64,000 nucleotides of DNA, from positions 248,001 through 312,000 of the forward strand of contig JAHDWA010000002.1 of assembly GCA_023382535.1 (NCBI GenBank), in the 5' to 3' direction. Of the stretch, positions 25,266-33,800 are shown in pieces. Made by a program: the position numbers and the translations under genes. The stretch comes from Anaerolineae bacterium (lineage in GTDB: Bacteria > Chloroflexota > Anaerolineae > 4572-78 > J111). Position 1 is the stretch's first letter; each line of letters opens with the position of its first letter. The notes below the pieces were generated by a model. It was not told the origin of the DNA. It worked only from the letters and a program-made list of their open reading frames with translations, and ran no database searches.

Positions 25266-26507
25266 TCAGCGGACTTTCACCATCCAGCCGCCAATAAAGC
25301 CAAGCAGGCAAACCGGGATAAGCCAGTAACCGGCCGCCGCCCACCCCTGGGTCTCTACCCACCTGGCAAAGAGGATAGGTCCAATGACCATACCCAGATT
25401 CTGCCCCGCGGAGACAACCGCCAGCCCAATGCCGGCTAACCGGGGATTACCCATCACCTCCGGTGCTGCGGCGAAGGTCGCCGTAGGCACGGCGCCGGTA
25501 ACAACCCCAAGTAGAATCATAAACACGTAGAGAGTCCAGCCGGTCAGGTGGAAGGGTAAGGTCATCATCGCTGCGACGACCAGGAGCGGCAGGCTAAAGA
25601 CTAAGCGGCGCGAGCCGATCCGATCGGACAGCCAGCCGGCCAGTGGAGCGGATCCCAGGACCACGATCGTTGACAGGCTGGCAATGAAGCCGGCCTGGGC
25701 CAATGAGTAAGCGCGTTCTTCGGCCAAGAAGGTGGGAAAAAATGTAGCAAAACCGATGAAGGTGAGGTTAAAGCAGCAAAATTGCAGCGCCAGCAGCCAG
25801 ATGTTGCGGTTGGCTAAGGCTTCCCTCAATTGGGGTGGTGTCTCGTCAAGGGGACTTTCTTGTCCGGGTTTTTGGCCGCCGGCCAAAGCAGCGGGCAGCC
25901 GCATAAACAACCCGTAGAGAATAAAGGCGACCAGGGCAAAACCGGCGCCAACCCACCAGACCGTCTGCCAGCCTGCGGAAGTTCCCAGGACCGGGGCCAG
26001 GTTATACATGGTAACACTTCCTACCGGCACCCAGGTAGCCCAAATGCCCATCGGCGTGCCCTGTTTCTCGCGGGGAAACCACATCGCGATTGAAGCCGGC
26101 CCGACGACGGCGATGAGTCCCATCCCCACGCCTTCCAGGATGCGGCTGGCTAACAGCACGCCGGCGCTGTTGGAAAGCGCTCCCCAGGCCGAGCCGATCA
26201 CCAGGCAGCCTACGGCAATCAACCCGGCGGCTTTTGGGCCCAGTTTTTGCAGGACAATTCCGGCCGGCAGGGCCAAAATCAAGCCGGTAAAGGCGAAGAC
26301 TGACATCAACAGGCCGGCCTGGCTGAGATTTAAGCGGAATGTCTCCATGAGCACCGGCATCAGCGGCGGAACTTTGAATTGGTTCAGAGGCGCCGCCACA
26401 CTCGCCAGAAATACCACCAACAAAATCACCCAGGCGTAACCGGCTACGGCGGGCGTTTTAGGCCCGGGCAGGTATTGGTCAGAAGAAGCGATTTTTGATG
26501 ATGACAC
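25266..26507 (-). CDS. MFS transporter
   Basis: A 12-helix major facilitator of 413 residues. The loop 2-3 motif (G-x-x-x-D/R-type) is seen in modified form near residues 75-95. LAGWLSDRIGSRRLVF between helices 8 and 9 is the second-half copy of the MFS signature. It resembles NarK/CynX-type permeases. It lies downstream of the UroD-type methyltransferase gene on the same strand, but a terminator separates them, so co-transcription would need read-through. Import of the methylated substrate for that pathway is a possible role, not shown by the sequence. Confidence 0.85.
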   Translation of the reverse strand: MSSSKIASSDQYLPGPKTPAVAGYAWVILLVVFLASVAAPLNQFKVPPLMPVLMETFRLNLSQAGLLMSVFAFTGLILALPAGIVLQKLGPKAAGLIAVGCLVIGSAWGALSNSAGVLLASRILEGVGMGLIAVVGPASIAMWFPREKQGTPMGIWATWVPVGSVTMYNLAPVLGTSAGWQTVWWVGAGFALVAFILYGLFMRLPAALAGGQKPGQESPLDETPPQLREALANRNIWLLALQFCCFNLTFIGFATFFPTFLAEERAYSLAQAGFIASLSTIVVLGSAPLAGWLSDRIGSRRLVFSLPLLVVAAMMTLPFHLTGWTLYVFMILLGVVTGAVPTATFAAAPEVMGNPRLAGIGLAVVSAGQNLGMVIGPILFARWVETQGWAAAGYWLIPVCLLGFIGGWMVKVR

Positions 26508-26551
26508 AGGCTGTCTTCCTTACTTGAAATAGAGAGAATTATTGGATAAAC

Positions 26552-26597
26552 AAAAGGGCCTTGACGCTCCTTATCCGGGGACCGTCAAGGCCCTGTT
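26552..26597 (-). terminator. Terminator after the methyltransferase operon
   Basis: A 12-bp stem (26555-26566 with 26583-26594) with TTTG on the minus-strand side. It lies 16 bases past the end of the UroD-type gene. Confidence 0.85.
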
Positions 26598-26612
26598 TGT
26601 CTGGTGATTTGA

Positions 26613-27962
26613 CTATTTATAGACGCCGTATTTTTTGCCCGTATCAAGCATGGCGTGCAAATTTTCGGGGGTGGTATTATCGAGAACGGCGCCGTTGGCC
26701 AGGATATAACCGCCATCCTGAGCCACCCCGTCAATCAACTCCTTGACGTAGTTCTCAATCTCCTGGGGTTTTCCCGCTTTCAGCAGCGAACCCGGCACGT
26801 TGCCGCCAAAGCAGGCCCAGCCGCCCAGTTTCTTCTTGACTTCCTTCATATCGGTATGGTCAAACATCCAAATGGTGTGACCGGCAGGAATATCCGGGTC
26901 GGTAATTATGTCCAGGCGCTGGTTGTAGCCGCCCTCCACAAATAGATAAGGGACGGTGCCCTCATTGATCAGACCCAACAGCACTGCTTTTAAGGTCGGC
27001 CAGTAAAACTTCTCAAAATCCTTGTTCGACATAAAACCATCGGCCCCCTTGTGCAGCGGAATGAAGACCATCGGGGTATCGCTGACGGTGGCATAACGCA
27101 CGCCCATTTCTACAGCAATCGGCACGATTCGTTCCATGGCCTCGATGAGTTTCTCAGGGCGGCGGTACATATCGAGCATGATGGCCCGGGTGCCACGCAT
27201 GGTATCGCCCAGAACGTCAAACGGGGCCTTGGTAAAACTGCCGATGATATTAGGCACACCCAGCGTGGCCATGGAATAGCCGTCAATGGGGCCAATGGCC
27301 GAGATCCATTCCATAACGGCCTGGCCTGCTTCCAAGAAGGTTTTGAAGGATTGCTGGACGGGTGGGATACCCGTGGGGATCAAGCCTAGCCCCACAAAGG
27401 GCAGTTCAAGAATGTCGGTAAAGGGCGCCAGCATCTGCCAGGGTGTTAACGCTCCAAAGATACGTGGCAGGTAGTAGCGCATAAAGTAGCCGGAGGGGTC
27501 CGTGATGAAGAGGTCATACTCGTCACTGGTCATGTACTCGCCTTCAACGCACTGATATGAGGTGTTGGGGGGGGTCCCGTGGCCGGGCCAGTTATAAAGC
27601 TTGTAATCAAGTATGTCAAAAACCTTTCCCGGCCCCACCAGACTGCACGTAACCAGGCCATCGTTTTCAAAGTCCGCGTTGAATTTTTTCCAGGCCCTGC
27701 CCAGCTTGTCGTAATCATACATGGCTTCCTGCATGGTGATACCGCCGTATTCAGCCGGATAAACCCCCCACCACGGGATGATCGGGATACGTTCAGGCTT
27801 CTGCAAATAGGTGGCATCTTTGATCATCTGGACCCGCTGCTTGTACGCCTGGGCCTTCTCAGGGCTGGCAAACTCAACATTGAGCGACATCCAGCTATTG
27901 AAGCGAGCCTCCACTTTTTCTTTAGGGGTTAAGTTGTTCCAGTTTTCGGGTTTGGTAAACAT
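26613..27962 (-). CDS. UroD-superfamily corrinoid methyltransferase (MtaA/MtbA-like)
   Basis: Uroporphyrinogen-decarboxylase-fold protein that by context moves a methyl group to or from the neighbouring corrinoid protein, not a haem enzyme. Its 449 residues are longer than HemE (about 350) and lack the HemE N-terminal signature. The C-terminal half has FVEGGYNQRLDIITD and GGWACFGGNVPGSLLKAGKP, as in UroD-like methyltransferases of demethylation pathways. ATG 27962 was chosen because AGGAGG lies 9 bases before it; an upstream start would add only seven residues. It is the last gene of the RACo-MeTr-corrinoid-UroD operon. It is the best candidate for the substrate-demethylating enzyme (MT1). 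The substrate is unknown; methoxylated aromatics are one possibility. Confidence 0.85.
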   Translation of the reverse strand: MFTKPENWNNLTPKEKVEARFNSWMSLNVEFASPEKAQAYKQRVQMIKDATYLQKPERIPIIPWWGVYPAEYGGITMQEAMYDYDKLGRAWKKFNADFENDGLVTCSLVGPGKVFDILDYKLYNWPGHGTPPNTSYQCVEGEYMTSDEYDLFITDPSGYFMRYYLPRIFGALTPWQMLAPFTDILELPFVGLGLIPTGIPPVQQSFKTFLEAGQAVMEWISAIGPIDGYSMATLGVPNIIGSFTKAPFDVLGDTMRGTRAIMLDMYRRPEKLIEAMERIVPIAVEMGVRYATVSDTPMVFIPLHKGADGFMSNKDFEKFYWPTLKAVLLGLINEGTVPYLFVEGGYNQRLDIITDPDIPAGHTIWMFDHTDMKEVKKKLGGWACFGGNVPGSLLKAGKPQEIENYVKELIDGVAQDGGYILANGAVLDNTTPENLHAMLDTGKKYGVYK

Positions 27963-27967
27963 TACGA

Positions 27968-28597
27968 TCAACCTCCTATCCACTGTTTGGCTAGAGATAC
28001 GGCCGCCATGGCATCGCGCCCAAAGGCATCGGCCCCGGTGTATTGGCGAATTTGGTCATCAACTTGACCGCCCCCAATCATCACCTTAACCTTGTCCAGG
28101 CCGGCTGCTTTTAATGCCTCTACCGTCGCCTTCATGGGGTCGTAAGCCAGCGTTAGAAATCCGCTCAAGCCCACCACGGTGGCTCCTGTTTCTTTGGTCG
28201 CCTCCACAAACTTGGCCGGCGGTACGTCTACACCCAGGTCGGTGACTTCAAAGCCGTTGATATCCAGCATAAAGACCACGATGTCTTTGGCAATATCGTG
28301 GATGTCTCCTTCCACCGTGCCAAAGACCACCTTGCCCCGCTTTTCCGCGGTCCCGACCTGCTCCTGTACCAGGGGCTTGACTTTGCCGGCAATCTCCTTG
28401 AGCACTTCTCCGGCTAAAATCAATTCCGGGATAAAACAGGCGCCTTCCTCAAACCGTTTGCCGATGGTGTCCATCGCCTGGCGGCAGGCTTCGAGGACGT
28501 CGAGTGGATTGGCCCCACTCTGGAGCATTTGGTCGGTGATTTTGAGCGCATCCTCCTCTCTCATGTCGGTGATGGCTTCGATAAGTTGTTGTGACAT
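27968..28597 (-). CDS. Corrinoid (B12-binding) methyl carrier protein
   Basis: Carries the methyl group on cobalt between two methyltransferases. Its 209 residues have the B12-binding cap of four helices (about 1-85) and the cobalamin Rossmann domain (about 90-209). The axial-ligand motif is D98-I-H100-D-I-A103, so the last position of the family's DxHxxG is Ala rather than Gly. His100 remains. GLSGFLTLAYDPMKATVEAL and VMIGGGQVDDQ are the other base-off motifs. It is five bases upstream of the UroD-type gene. Similar to MtaC, MtbC and MttC. Confidence 0.95.
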   Translation of the reverse strand: MSQQLIEAITDMREEDALKITDQMLQSGANPLDVLEACRQAMDTIGKRFEEGACFIPELILAGEVLKEIAGKVKPLVQEQVGTAEKRGKVVFGTVEGDIHDIAKDIVVFMLDINGFEVTDLGVDVPPAKFVEATKETGATVVGLSGFLTLAYDPMKATVEALKAAGLDKVKVMIGGGQVDDQIRQYTGADAFGRDAMAAVSLAKQWIGG

Positions 28598-28640
28598 AGA
28601 CTTACTCCTTTGTAACTATTGTGCAGAAATTAGAATTTTC

Positions 28641-29453
28641 CTACGCTTTGTCCTTGGCGTTGTCAAACACACCGGCCCGATAAGCCCGGGTGTAGTTGAG
28701 ACAATGACGGTCGCGCCCCAAAACCAGCTCTGCCGCCAGCAGCGTTGCCCGCAGTTCCCGGTCTAAGGGATCAAGAATGGCGCTGTCCAGGCCGGCCGCC
28801 AGGGCCAGGGTTAAGAAGGCCCGGTTAACGTAAGAGCGAGCCGGTAATCCAAAAGAAATATTGCTCAACCCGGCGGTAAAGTGAACCGCCGGATAGGCTT
28901 CACGGACCACCCGCATCGTCTCAAGGAAGATTAATCCGCTTTGGATATTGGTACTGATGGTCATTGCCAGTGGGTCAATGTAAATGTGCTCGTCGGGGAT
29001 ACCGGCGAGCCGGGTAGCTTCCATCACTTGCTGAACCACAGCCACCCGCGCTGCTGTTGTCTCCGGGATTTTCTTCTCGCCCATCGCCAGGGCAATGACT
29101 CGACACCCAAACTCGGCCACCAACGGCAGTATCCCTTCCAGGCGTTGCGGCTCGCCGCTGATTGAGTTGATCATGGGGGTCTTATTGACGGCCTTAATAG
29201 CCACAGTGAGGGCCTCCGGGTTGGCGCTGTCCAGGCAGAGAGGCGTGTCAACCACAGCCTGTACATTCTCAATCAACCAGACCAGGTCGTCCGCTTCTTG
29301 TCTGGGATGGGTCCCGGCGTTGACGTCGAGCCAGGCTGAACCCGCCTCGGCTTGCTTACAGGCGAGGTCACGGACAAAGCCGGCATCCCGCTCGGCAATA
29401 GCCTGGGCGACCCGTTTGCGCGTGCCGTTAATTTTTTCGCCGATTATTTCCAT
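28641..29453 (-). CDS. Methyltetrahydrofolate:corrinoid methyltransferase
   Basis: Moves methyl between the corrinoid protein and tetrahydrofolate, feeding or draining the one-carbon pool. The pterin-binding TIM barrel of 270 residues shows GEKINGTRKRV at the start, WLDVNAGT (about 41-48), CLDSANPEAL, MINSISGEP and AGLSNISFGLP, all as in AcsE/MtvA-type and MeTr enzymes. It lies between the RACo and corrinoid genes. With a UroD-type partner, it completes the route substrate-CH3, corrinoid, H4folate. Confidence 0.93.
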   Translation of the reverse strand: MEIIGEKINGTRKRVAQAIAERDAGFVRDLACKQAEAGSAWLDVNAGTHPRQEADDLVWLIENVQAVVDTPLCLDSANPEALTVAIKAVNKTPMINSISGEPQRLEGILPLVAEFGCRVIALAMGEKKIPETTAARVAVVQQVMEATRLAGIPDEHIYIDPLAMTISTNIQSGLIFLETMRVVREAYPAVHFTAGLSNISFGLPARSYVNRAFLTLALAAGLDSAILDPLDRELRATLLAAELVLGRDRHCLNYTRAYRAGVFDNAKDKA

Positions 29454-29578
29454 AGGCTTGCTCCTTGAAAAGATAGTAGTCAGTCGTCAGTAATCAGTAG
29501 TCAGATAGATATGATTTTACAATCCTTCGGCTTGAGCCTGGGTCAAAGGCCCCTTGTAACTGGGCAGTACGAAGCCCG

Positions 29579-31444
29579 CTACTCTGCTAGGCTTCTCTCG
29601 GGTTCATTAAGAGAGGGAAACAGCATCCCCATAGCAAAATGCCGGTTAAATTTGGGATAGGTCGTTAATTCCAGGTAGTTAGTCCGGCTGGCAACTTTCC
29701 GGGCGCGTTCCCGCACCTGGCGGGACAACAAGGCCCAGCGAGCGCCGACCACCGCCGCGTTGCCAACCTGCCGGTAGCGGGCGTGCGGCAGCCGGGGCAG
29801 CAGCCCCATATCAAGGGCGCTGTGCACCTTGAGAAATGAACCAAACGCCCCGGCAATGATAACATCTTGCACTTCTTCAGGCGAGGTACCGGTGGCTTCC
29901 AGGAGGACCTCCAGCCCGGCCCGGATGGCCCCTTTAGCCAGTTGAATTTCATTAATATCATTTTGGGTAATAACTACATCACGCCGGCTACCACTCTGAC
30001 TCCCCGGAACCAGTAAAAACTCCACTCCATGGCGGCCGCTGCGCACCCGCTCGTTCTGCCGGTCAAAGCGCCCGCGCTCGTTGATCAACTTCCAGCGGCG
30101 CAGCTCAGCCATCCCATCAATAATACCGGAACCGCACAACCCCACGGGCGGAGCGTTATCCACGGTTTTGAGCGTCAGGCCGGTCTCAGTCAGGCTGACC
30201 GCTTCAATGGCCCCGGACGCGGCTCGCATCCCATCGCTAATATGCGCCCCTTCAAAGGCCGGACCGGAAGCACATGACGCCGAGGTGAGGCAGAACTCAC
30301 CGGGTTTGGCCAGCACAATTTCGGTGTTGGTGCCGATGTCTATGCCGAGCGTGGTGCGCTCGGTTTGGTCAAGACCGCTGGCCAGAATCATGGCTACATG
30401 GTCAGCGCCGACAAAGCCGCCGATGCAGGGCAGTACATGGATGTAGGCGCCGGGGGCAGTGGTCAGGCCCAAATCGCGGGCCTTCAGATCAATGGCCGCA
30501 TTCGTTGCAGCCACGTAAGGAGCCAGCGCAAGCTGCTGGATAGGCAGTTCTACCAGCAGGTGGGTCATGGCCGTGTTGCCGACAATGCAAACATCGGCTA
30601 CCTGGGTTCGGCTTACGCCTGCCTGGGCGGTTAATTGGCCTAACAGATCATCCAATGTTTCCCTGACCTTCAGAGCCAGGAGAGAAGCTCCCTCAGGGTT
30701 GCGGTGCGCATAGGTCAGGCGGCTGATCACATCTTCGCCGTAGCCAATCTGCGGATTCAAGGCCCCGGCCACGGCCAGCTCTGCGCCGGTGGCTAAATCA
30801 ACCAGGCTGGCCGCAATTTTGGTGGTTCCCAGGTCAACAGCTAATCCAACTGCCGTTGATTCGGGAGGAGCCAGGCCGACAATTTCAGCGCCGCGCAGGT
30901 AAACGGTCAAACGCCAGTGATGCTGGCGGGCGAGGGGGGCCATCTGGCGGATAACGGCGGGTTCCGCTACCAGATTTGCTTCGCTCTGAAGTTCGGTCAG
31001 GACGGCTGTAATGCGTTCCAGGTCTGAGCGAGGGTCGTGCAGGGTGGGGGGCGGCGCTTCAATCTGGTAGGCGTGGATGAGGGGATCGAGCGTCAGCACG
31101 CCGGCCTCGCCTCCCAATTGCAGGCGCTGTTCGGTGATGAGGGAGCTTTTGGGGACATGAACCTTGACATGACTCTGAACCTGAGTGCTGCATGCTAACC
31201 GTTCCCCATTCAGTAATTCTGCTTCGGTCAGGATGTACGCTTCATCAAGAGTGGGGGAGGATACCTGGCCTTCCAGCACCGCAATCCGGCACTGCCCGCA
31301 GTTCCCCACCCCGCCGCAGGCCGACGACAGGGCCAGTCCGGCTTGCTGGGCCGCCTCAAGCAGGGTTGTATGGGACAGTACCTTAACCCGCTTGCCGATT
31401 GGCTCAAAATCAACCTCATAGGTCTGGGGCGCAGGGGTAGGCAT
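29579..31444 (-). CDS. RACo: reductive activator of corrinoid protein (ASKHA ATPase with [2Fe-2S])
   Basis: Reduces inactive Co(II) corrinoid to Co(I) in an ATP-dependent way. The 621 residues begin with a plant-type [2Fe-2S] domain (Cys43, Cys49, Cys52 and Cys85), followed by linker and middle domains, and the large ASKHA region (about 200-600) with AVDLGTTKIAASLVDLATGAE, GFVGADHVA, LGIDIGTNTEIVLA and PPVGLCGSGIIDGMAELRRW. The start has GGAGA ten bases before ATG 31444. It is the first gene of its operon, so activation is transcribed first. The same promoter region and even its first codons are duplicated upstream of fixA. Confidence 0.95.
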   Translation of the reverse strand: MPTPAPQTYEVDFEPIGKRVKVLSHTTLLEAAQQAGLALSSACGGVGNCGQCRIAVLEGQVSSPTLDEAYILTEAELLNGERLACSTQVQSHVKVHVPKSSLITEQRLQLGGEAGVLTLDPLIHAYQIEAPPPTLHDPRSDLERITAVLTELQSEANLVAEPAVIRQMAPLARQHHWRLTVYLRGAEIVGLAPPESTAVGLAVDLGTTKIAASLVDLATGAELAVAGALNPQIGYGEDVISRLTYAHRNPEGASLLALKVRETLDDLLGQLTAQAGVSRTQVADVCIVGNTAMTHLLVELPIQQLALAPYVAATNAAIDLKARDLGLTTAPGAYIHVLPCIGGFVGADHVAMILASGLDQTERTTLGIDIGTNTEIVLAKPGEFCLTSASCASGPAFEGAHISDGMRAASGAIEAVSLTETGLTLKTVDNAPPVGLCGSGIIDGMAELRRWKLINERGRFDRQNERVRSGRHGVEFLLVPGSQSGSRRDVVITQNDINEIQLAKGAIRAGLEVLLEATGTSPEEVQDVIIAGAFGSFLKVHSALDMGLLPRLPHARYRQVGNAAVVGARWALLSRQVRERARKVASRTNYLELTTYPKFNRHFAMGMLFPSLNEPERSLAE

Positions 31445-31710
31445 CAGTCTGTCTCCGCTCTGTAAAGTGACCTGCTGCTTAGTATTGCCTTCAATCCAAG
31501 TGACTGCTCTGATAGTAGAAAACGAGGCTAAATGGTGGGGGTTTAGAGGTAGGATAGAAAGCGGGACATTAGCCTAACGCAATATATTCGAAAAGTATCA
31601 TCCCGGAGAATTTGGCTCCGAAAAGTAGTGCATGAGGAGTTTAATATAACTCGACGCCAAAAAACAGTGACAACGCTCGCCATTCCTCAGTGACATTTGT
31701 CATCAGAAGG
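31418..31710 (-). repeat. Duplicated upstream control region, copy 1 (RACo operon)
   Basis: The region up to the RACo start, plus its first nine or ten codons, matches 35774-36009 over most of its length; copy 1 has about 57 extra bases close to the gene. On the minus strand it holds a palindrome TGACAaaTGTCA (31691-31702), a TGTCACTG word repeated 23 bases apart, and a possible promoter TTGTCA (31668-31673) with TATATT (31643-31648), spacing 19. The leader to the RACo ATG is then about 190 bases. The 300-base gap holds no gene. Confidence 0.9.
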
Positions 31711-31745
31711 CTGCTATCTTTTATAGGGGAAGTGCGCCAATGGCC

Positions 31746-32045
31746 TTACGCTTTATCTGTATCGTTTTGGCGTTGCTGCAACATTTCGGCGGCGCGCGCG
31801 GCGGCATCCGCTATTGGCAGCGCCTCACTGTTGACCACTTTCTCGACAATTTCGGCAGGAGTTTCCCAGTAGAGTGGACCCATCTGCAGGCCCAACAGCG
31901 CCCGCCGCAGGTTGACCACGTCTCGCTGGAGCGACTCCAATTGATCACCTTCCAGATACGGTTTAAGTTCCTCGCTATATTGATCCAGAGCCTGGATCAG
32001 GGTCAATGCCGCCCGATCCAATTGTTGAATTGCGGTCTCGTGCAT
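31746..32045 (-). CDS. Small helical protein at the end of the fix operon
   Basis: No family recognised. It has 99 residues, acidic, and is predicted to be almost all helix with heptad-like spacing (LDRAALTLIQALDQYSEELKPYL, then LQRDVVNLRRALLGLQMG). There is no signal peptide, cysteine or membrane segment. It lies about 100 bases after fixX on the same strand, behind an inverted word repeat. Its place suggests it serves the FixABCX complex or the corrinoid system, but it could be independent. Confidence 0.6.
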   Translation of the reverse strand: MHETAIQQLDRAALTLIQALDQYSEELKPYLEGDQLESLQRDVVNLRRALLGLQMGPLYWETPAEIVEKVVNSEALPIADAAARAAEMLQQRQNDTDKA

Positions 32046-32063
32046 GATCTTCTCTCCTGTTAC

Positions 32064-32140
32064 AAGGTAGCAGGGTAGCAGGGTCGCAAGGCAGCAGGTT
32101 TTTTTCGACGACCTGTTACTCTGCTACCTGCTACCCTGTT
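32064..32140. repeat. Intergenic inverted word repeat (GTAGCAGG type)
   Basis: The word GGTAGCAGG occurs in direct order at about 32066-32083 and inverted (CTGCTACCTGCTACC) at about 32121-32135, between the small helical gene and fixX. Arms are imperfect. Same construction as other word-built repeats in this window. Confidence 0.7.
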
Positions 32141-32146
32141 CTTCTG

Positions 32147-32482
32147 TTAGCCAAATTTGTAGGCCACGCCGTATCCCCCACGCGGCAGCGCCCAGCCGAT
32201 GTTGTTGAAGGGACAGCCCACCCGGCAGCTGCCACACTCCACACAGGCCTGGTACCCCACCATCACTTTTCCCTGCCGGTCCAACTGGTAGACACCGACA
32301 GGGCAAAAGTAAAGACAGGGCCGGCCCTGACATTGGCTGCAAACCTGATGGTCCTTAACCCAGAGATGCGCAAAATCCTCATCTACGTAATATTTCAGCG
32401 CAGCCACCATATCGTCAACATTGACGTGGGGCAGGCTGGCTTCCACTTCAGGGTCTAAGGGGTAATGTTTTCTTTCAGCCAT
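32147..32482 (-). CDS. fixX: FixX ferredoxin-like protein
   Basis: Carries electrons from the FixABC flavoproteins. The 111 residues contain two cysteine clusters: CSQCQGRPCLYFCP and CVECGSCRVGCPFN, matching the FixX layout (HCGxPCxxxCP, ACVECGxCRVxCPFxNI) and able to hold [4Fe-4S] clusters. The end GGYGVAYKFG is typical of FixX. It starts two bases before the end of fixC, so it is translated with it. It is part of a full FixABCX set. Confidence 0.95.
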   Translation of the reverse strand: MAERKHYPLDPEVEASLPHVNVDDMVAALKYYVDEDFAHLWVKDHQVCSQCQGRPCLYFCPVGVYQLDRQGKVMVGYQACVECGSCRVGCPFNNIGWALPRGGYGVAYKFG

Positions 32483-32483
32483 G

Positions 32484-33800
32484 CTAACCTCGCATCCCTT
32501 GCAGTAATTTTAACATATCGCGGGCCACCCCAAAGAAGGAGCGGCGCTCGAAGAGCATGCCCATAATTTCCTTTTCCATTGTCCGTTTGGGGATGCCGTG
32601 CGCGGTGAAATAGCGCAGCGCGGCCTCATTCAGATAGTTGACGTAAGTCTTCATAAAATAGGGCGTGCTGTCGAGAAAATCGGTCATACGGCGGTATTGC
32701 TTCAAGTCCTTTAATACGAAGCTCTCATCCAACCGGCGGCGGTACTGTTTCAAAAATCCGGCGGAGAAATCACTTTGACGGTGCGCTTCCAGGGCGGTCT
32801 CCCCGGCCAGCCGGCCGGCGGTCATGGCCAGGTTTGTGCCTTCGCGGTGGAGCGCATCCACCATTCCGGCGGCGTCACCGGCCACCATGACCCCATCGGC
32901 GGCTAAAGCCGGCATGCGGTTGTAACCCATTTCGGGGATCAGGTGCGCCCCGTATTCCAGCGACTCGCCCCCGGCCAGGTAGGGCCGGACGACCGGGTGA
33001 TTTTTGAAGCGGGCCAGTACTTCATAGGGGCGCAGCTTATGATGCACAAACTCTTCCAGCAGCAGGCCCACCCCAATCGAGATGGCGGTCTTGTCGGTGT
33101 AGATAAAGGCTGTGCCGGGCAGGCCCAGGGTGGCATCGCCAAAAATGTCAATGGCCACTCCTTCTTTCGCACCGGCCAGGCCAAAGCGAGCTTCAATTTC
33201 CTTTGCCGGCAGGCCGATCACTTCTTTAACCGCCAAAGCCACAAAACGCGGCGGCAAGTCGGCTTTGGCCAATCCCAACTGCTGCGTCAGTAAATTATTC
33301 ACGCCCTCGGCCAGGATGACCAGCGGCGCGTAAACCTCGCCGTCAGGGCGGTCAGTCTTGACCCCGCTGACCCGCCCCCGGCCATCCCGCAGGCACTCGG
33401 TCACAGTGGTTTTGGTAATGACCAGGACGCCCAGGCTGGCAGCCTGCTGGGCAAACCAGCCGTCGAACGGGGCGCGCAGGGCGGTGTAGGCGTCGGCCGG
33501 TTCCTGCTTGTAATGCTCACTTTTATGCATAAAGCGGACCACGCTGTCGGGCGAGAGCAGCCAATAGCCCTGCTCGGTCACCGGCCGCTCAAAAGGTGGG
33601 CGGCGTTCCCAATAATCGGGCAGACAGTCGGCCAGGGCGTGGGTATAGAGCACCCCGCCAAAGAAATTCTTGGCCCCGGCAAAACGACCCCGCTCGATCA
33701 GCATCACCTTCAGGCCCCCTTTAGCCATCGTGATCGCAGCGGCTATCCCGGCCGGACCCCCTCCGACGACAATGACATCAAAAACTAATTTCTCAGACAT
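32484..33800 (-). CDS. fixC: FixC, ETF:quinone oxidoreductase
   Basis: A flavoprotein of 438 residues that transfers electrons from the EtfAB/FixAB dimer to quinone. The N-terminal FAD motif is VIVVGGGPAGIAAAITMAKGG (GxGxxG), followed by ERGxxxGxKN-like ERGRFAGAKNFFGGVLYTHAL. The conserved C-terminal FAD region is VMVAGDAAGMVDALHREGTNLAMTAGRLAGE. It overlaps fixB by eight bases and precedes fixX by one base. With FixX it makes the membrane-side arm of the bifurcating complex. Confidence 0.95.
   Translation of the reverse strand: MSEKLVFDVIVVGGGPAGIAAAITMAKGGLKVMLIERGRFAGAKNFFGGVLYTHALADCLPDYWERRPPFERPVTEQGYWLLSPDSVVRFMHKSEHYKQEPADAYTALRAPFDGWFAQQAASLGVLVITKTTVTECLRDGRGRVSGVKTDRPDGEVYAPLVILAEGVNNLLTQQLGLAKADLPPRFVALAVKEVIGLPAKEIEARFGLAGAKEGVAIDIFGDATLGLPGTAFIYTDKTAISIGVGLLLEEFVHHKLRPYEVLARFKNHPVVRPYLAGGESLEYGAHLIPEMGYNRMPALAADGVMVAGDAAGMVDALHREGTNLAMTAGRLAGETALEAHRQSDFSAGFLKQYRRRLDESFVLKDLKQYRRMTDFLDSTPYFMKTYVNYLNEAALRYFTAHGIPKRTMEKEIMGMLFERRSFFGVARDMLKLLQGMRG

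Noticed and set aside
26613..27962. Haem-pathway HemE (uroporphyrinogen decarboxylase)
   Set aside because: Too long, lacks the HemE signature and lies in a corrinoid methyl-transfer operon.
31660..31702. Sigma-54 promoter
   Set aside because: A GG is present but the GC expected after ten bases is CA in both copies.
31445..31710. Cobalamin riboswitch upstream of RACo
   Set aside because: No B12-box or conserved riboswitch core could be found on the minus strand; the region is explained by the duplicated control region.
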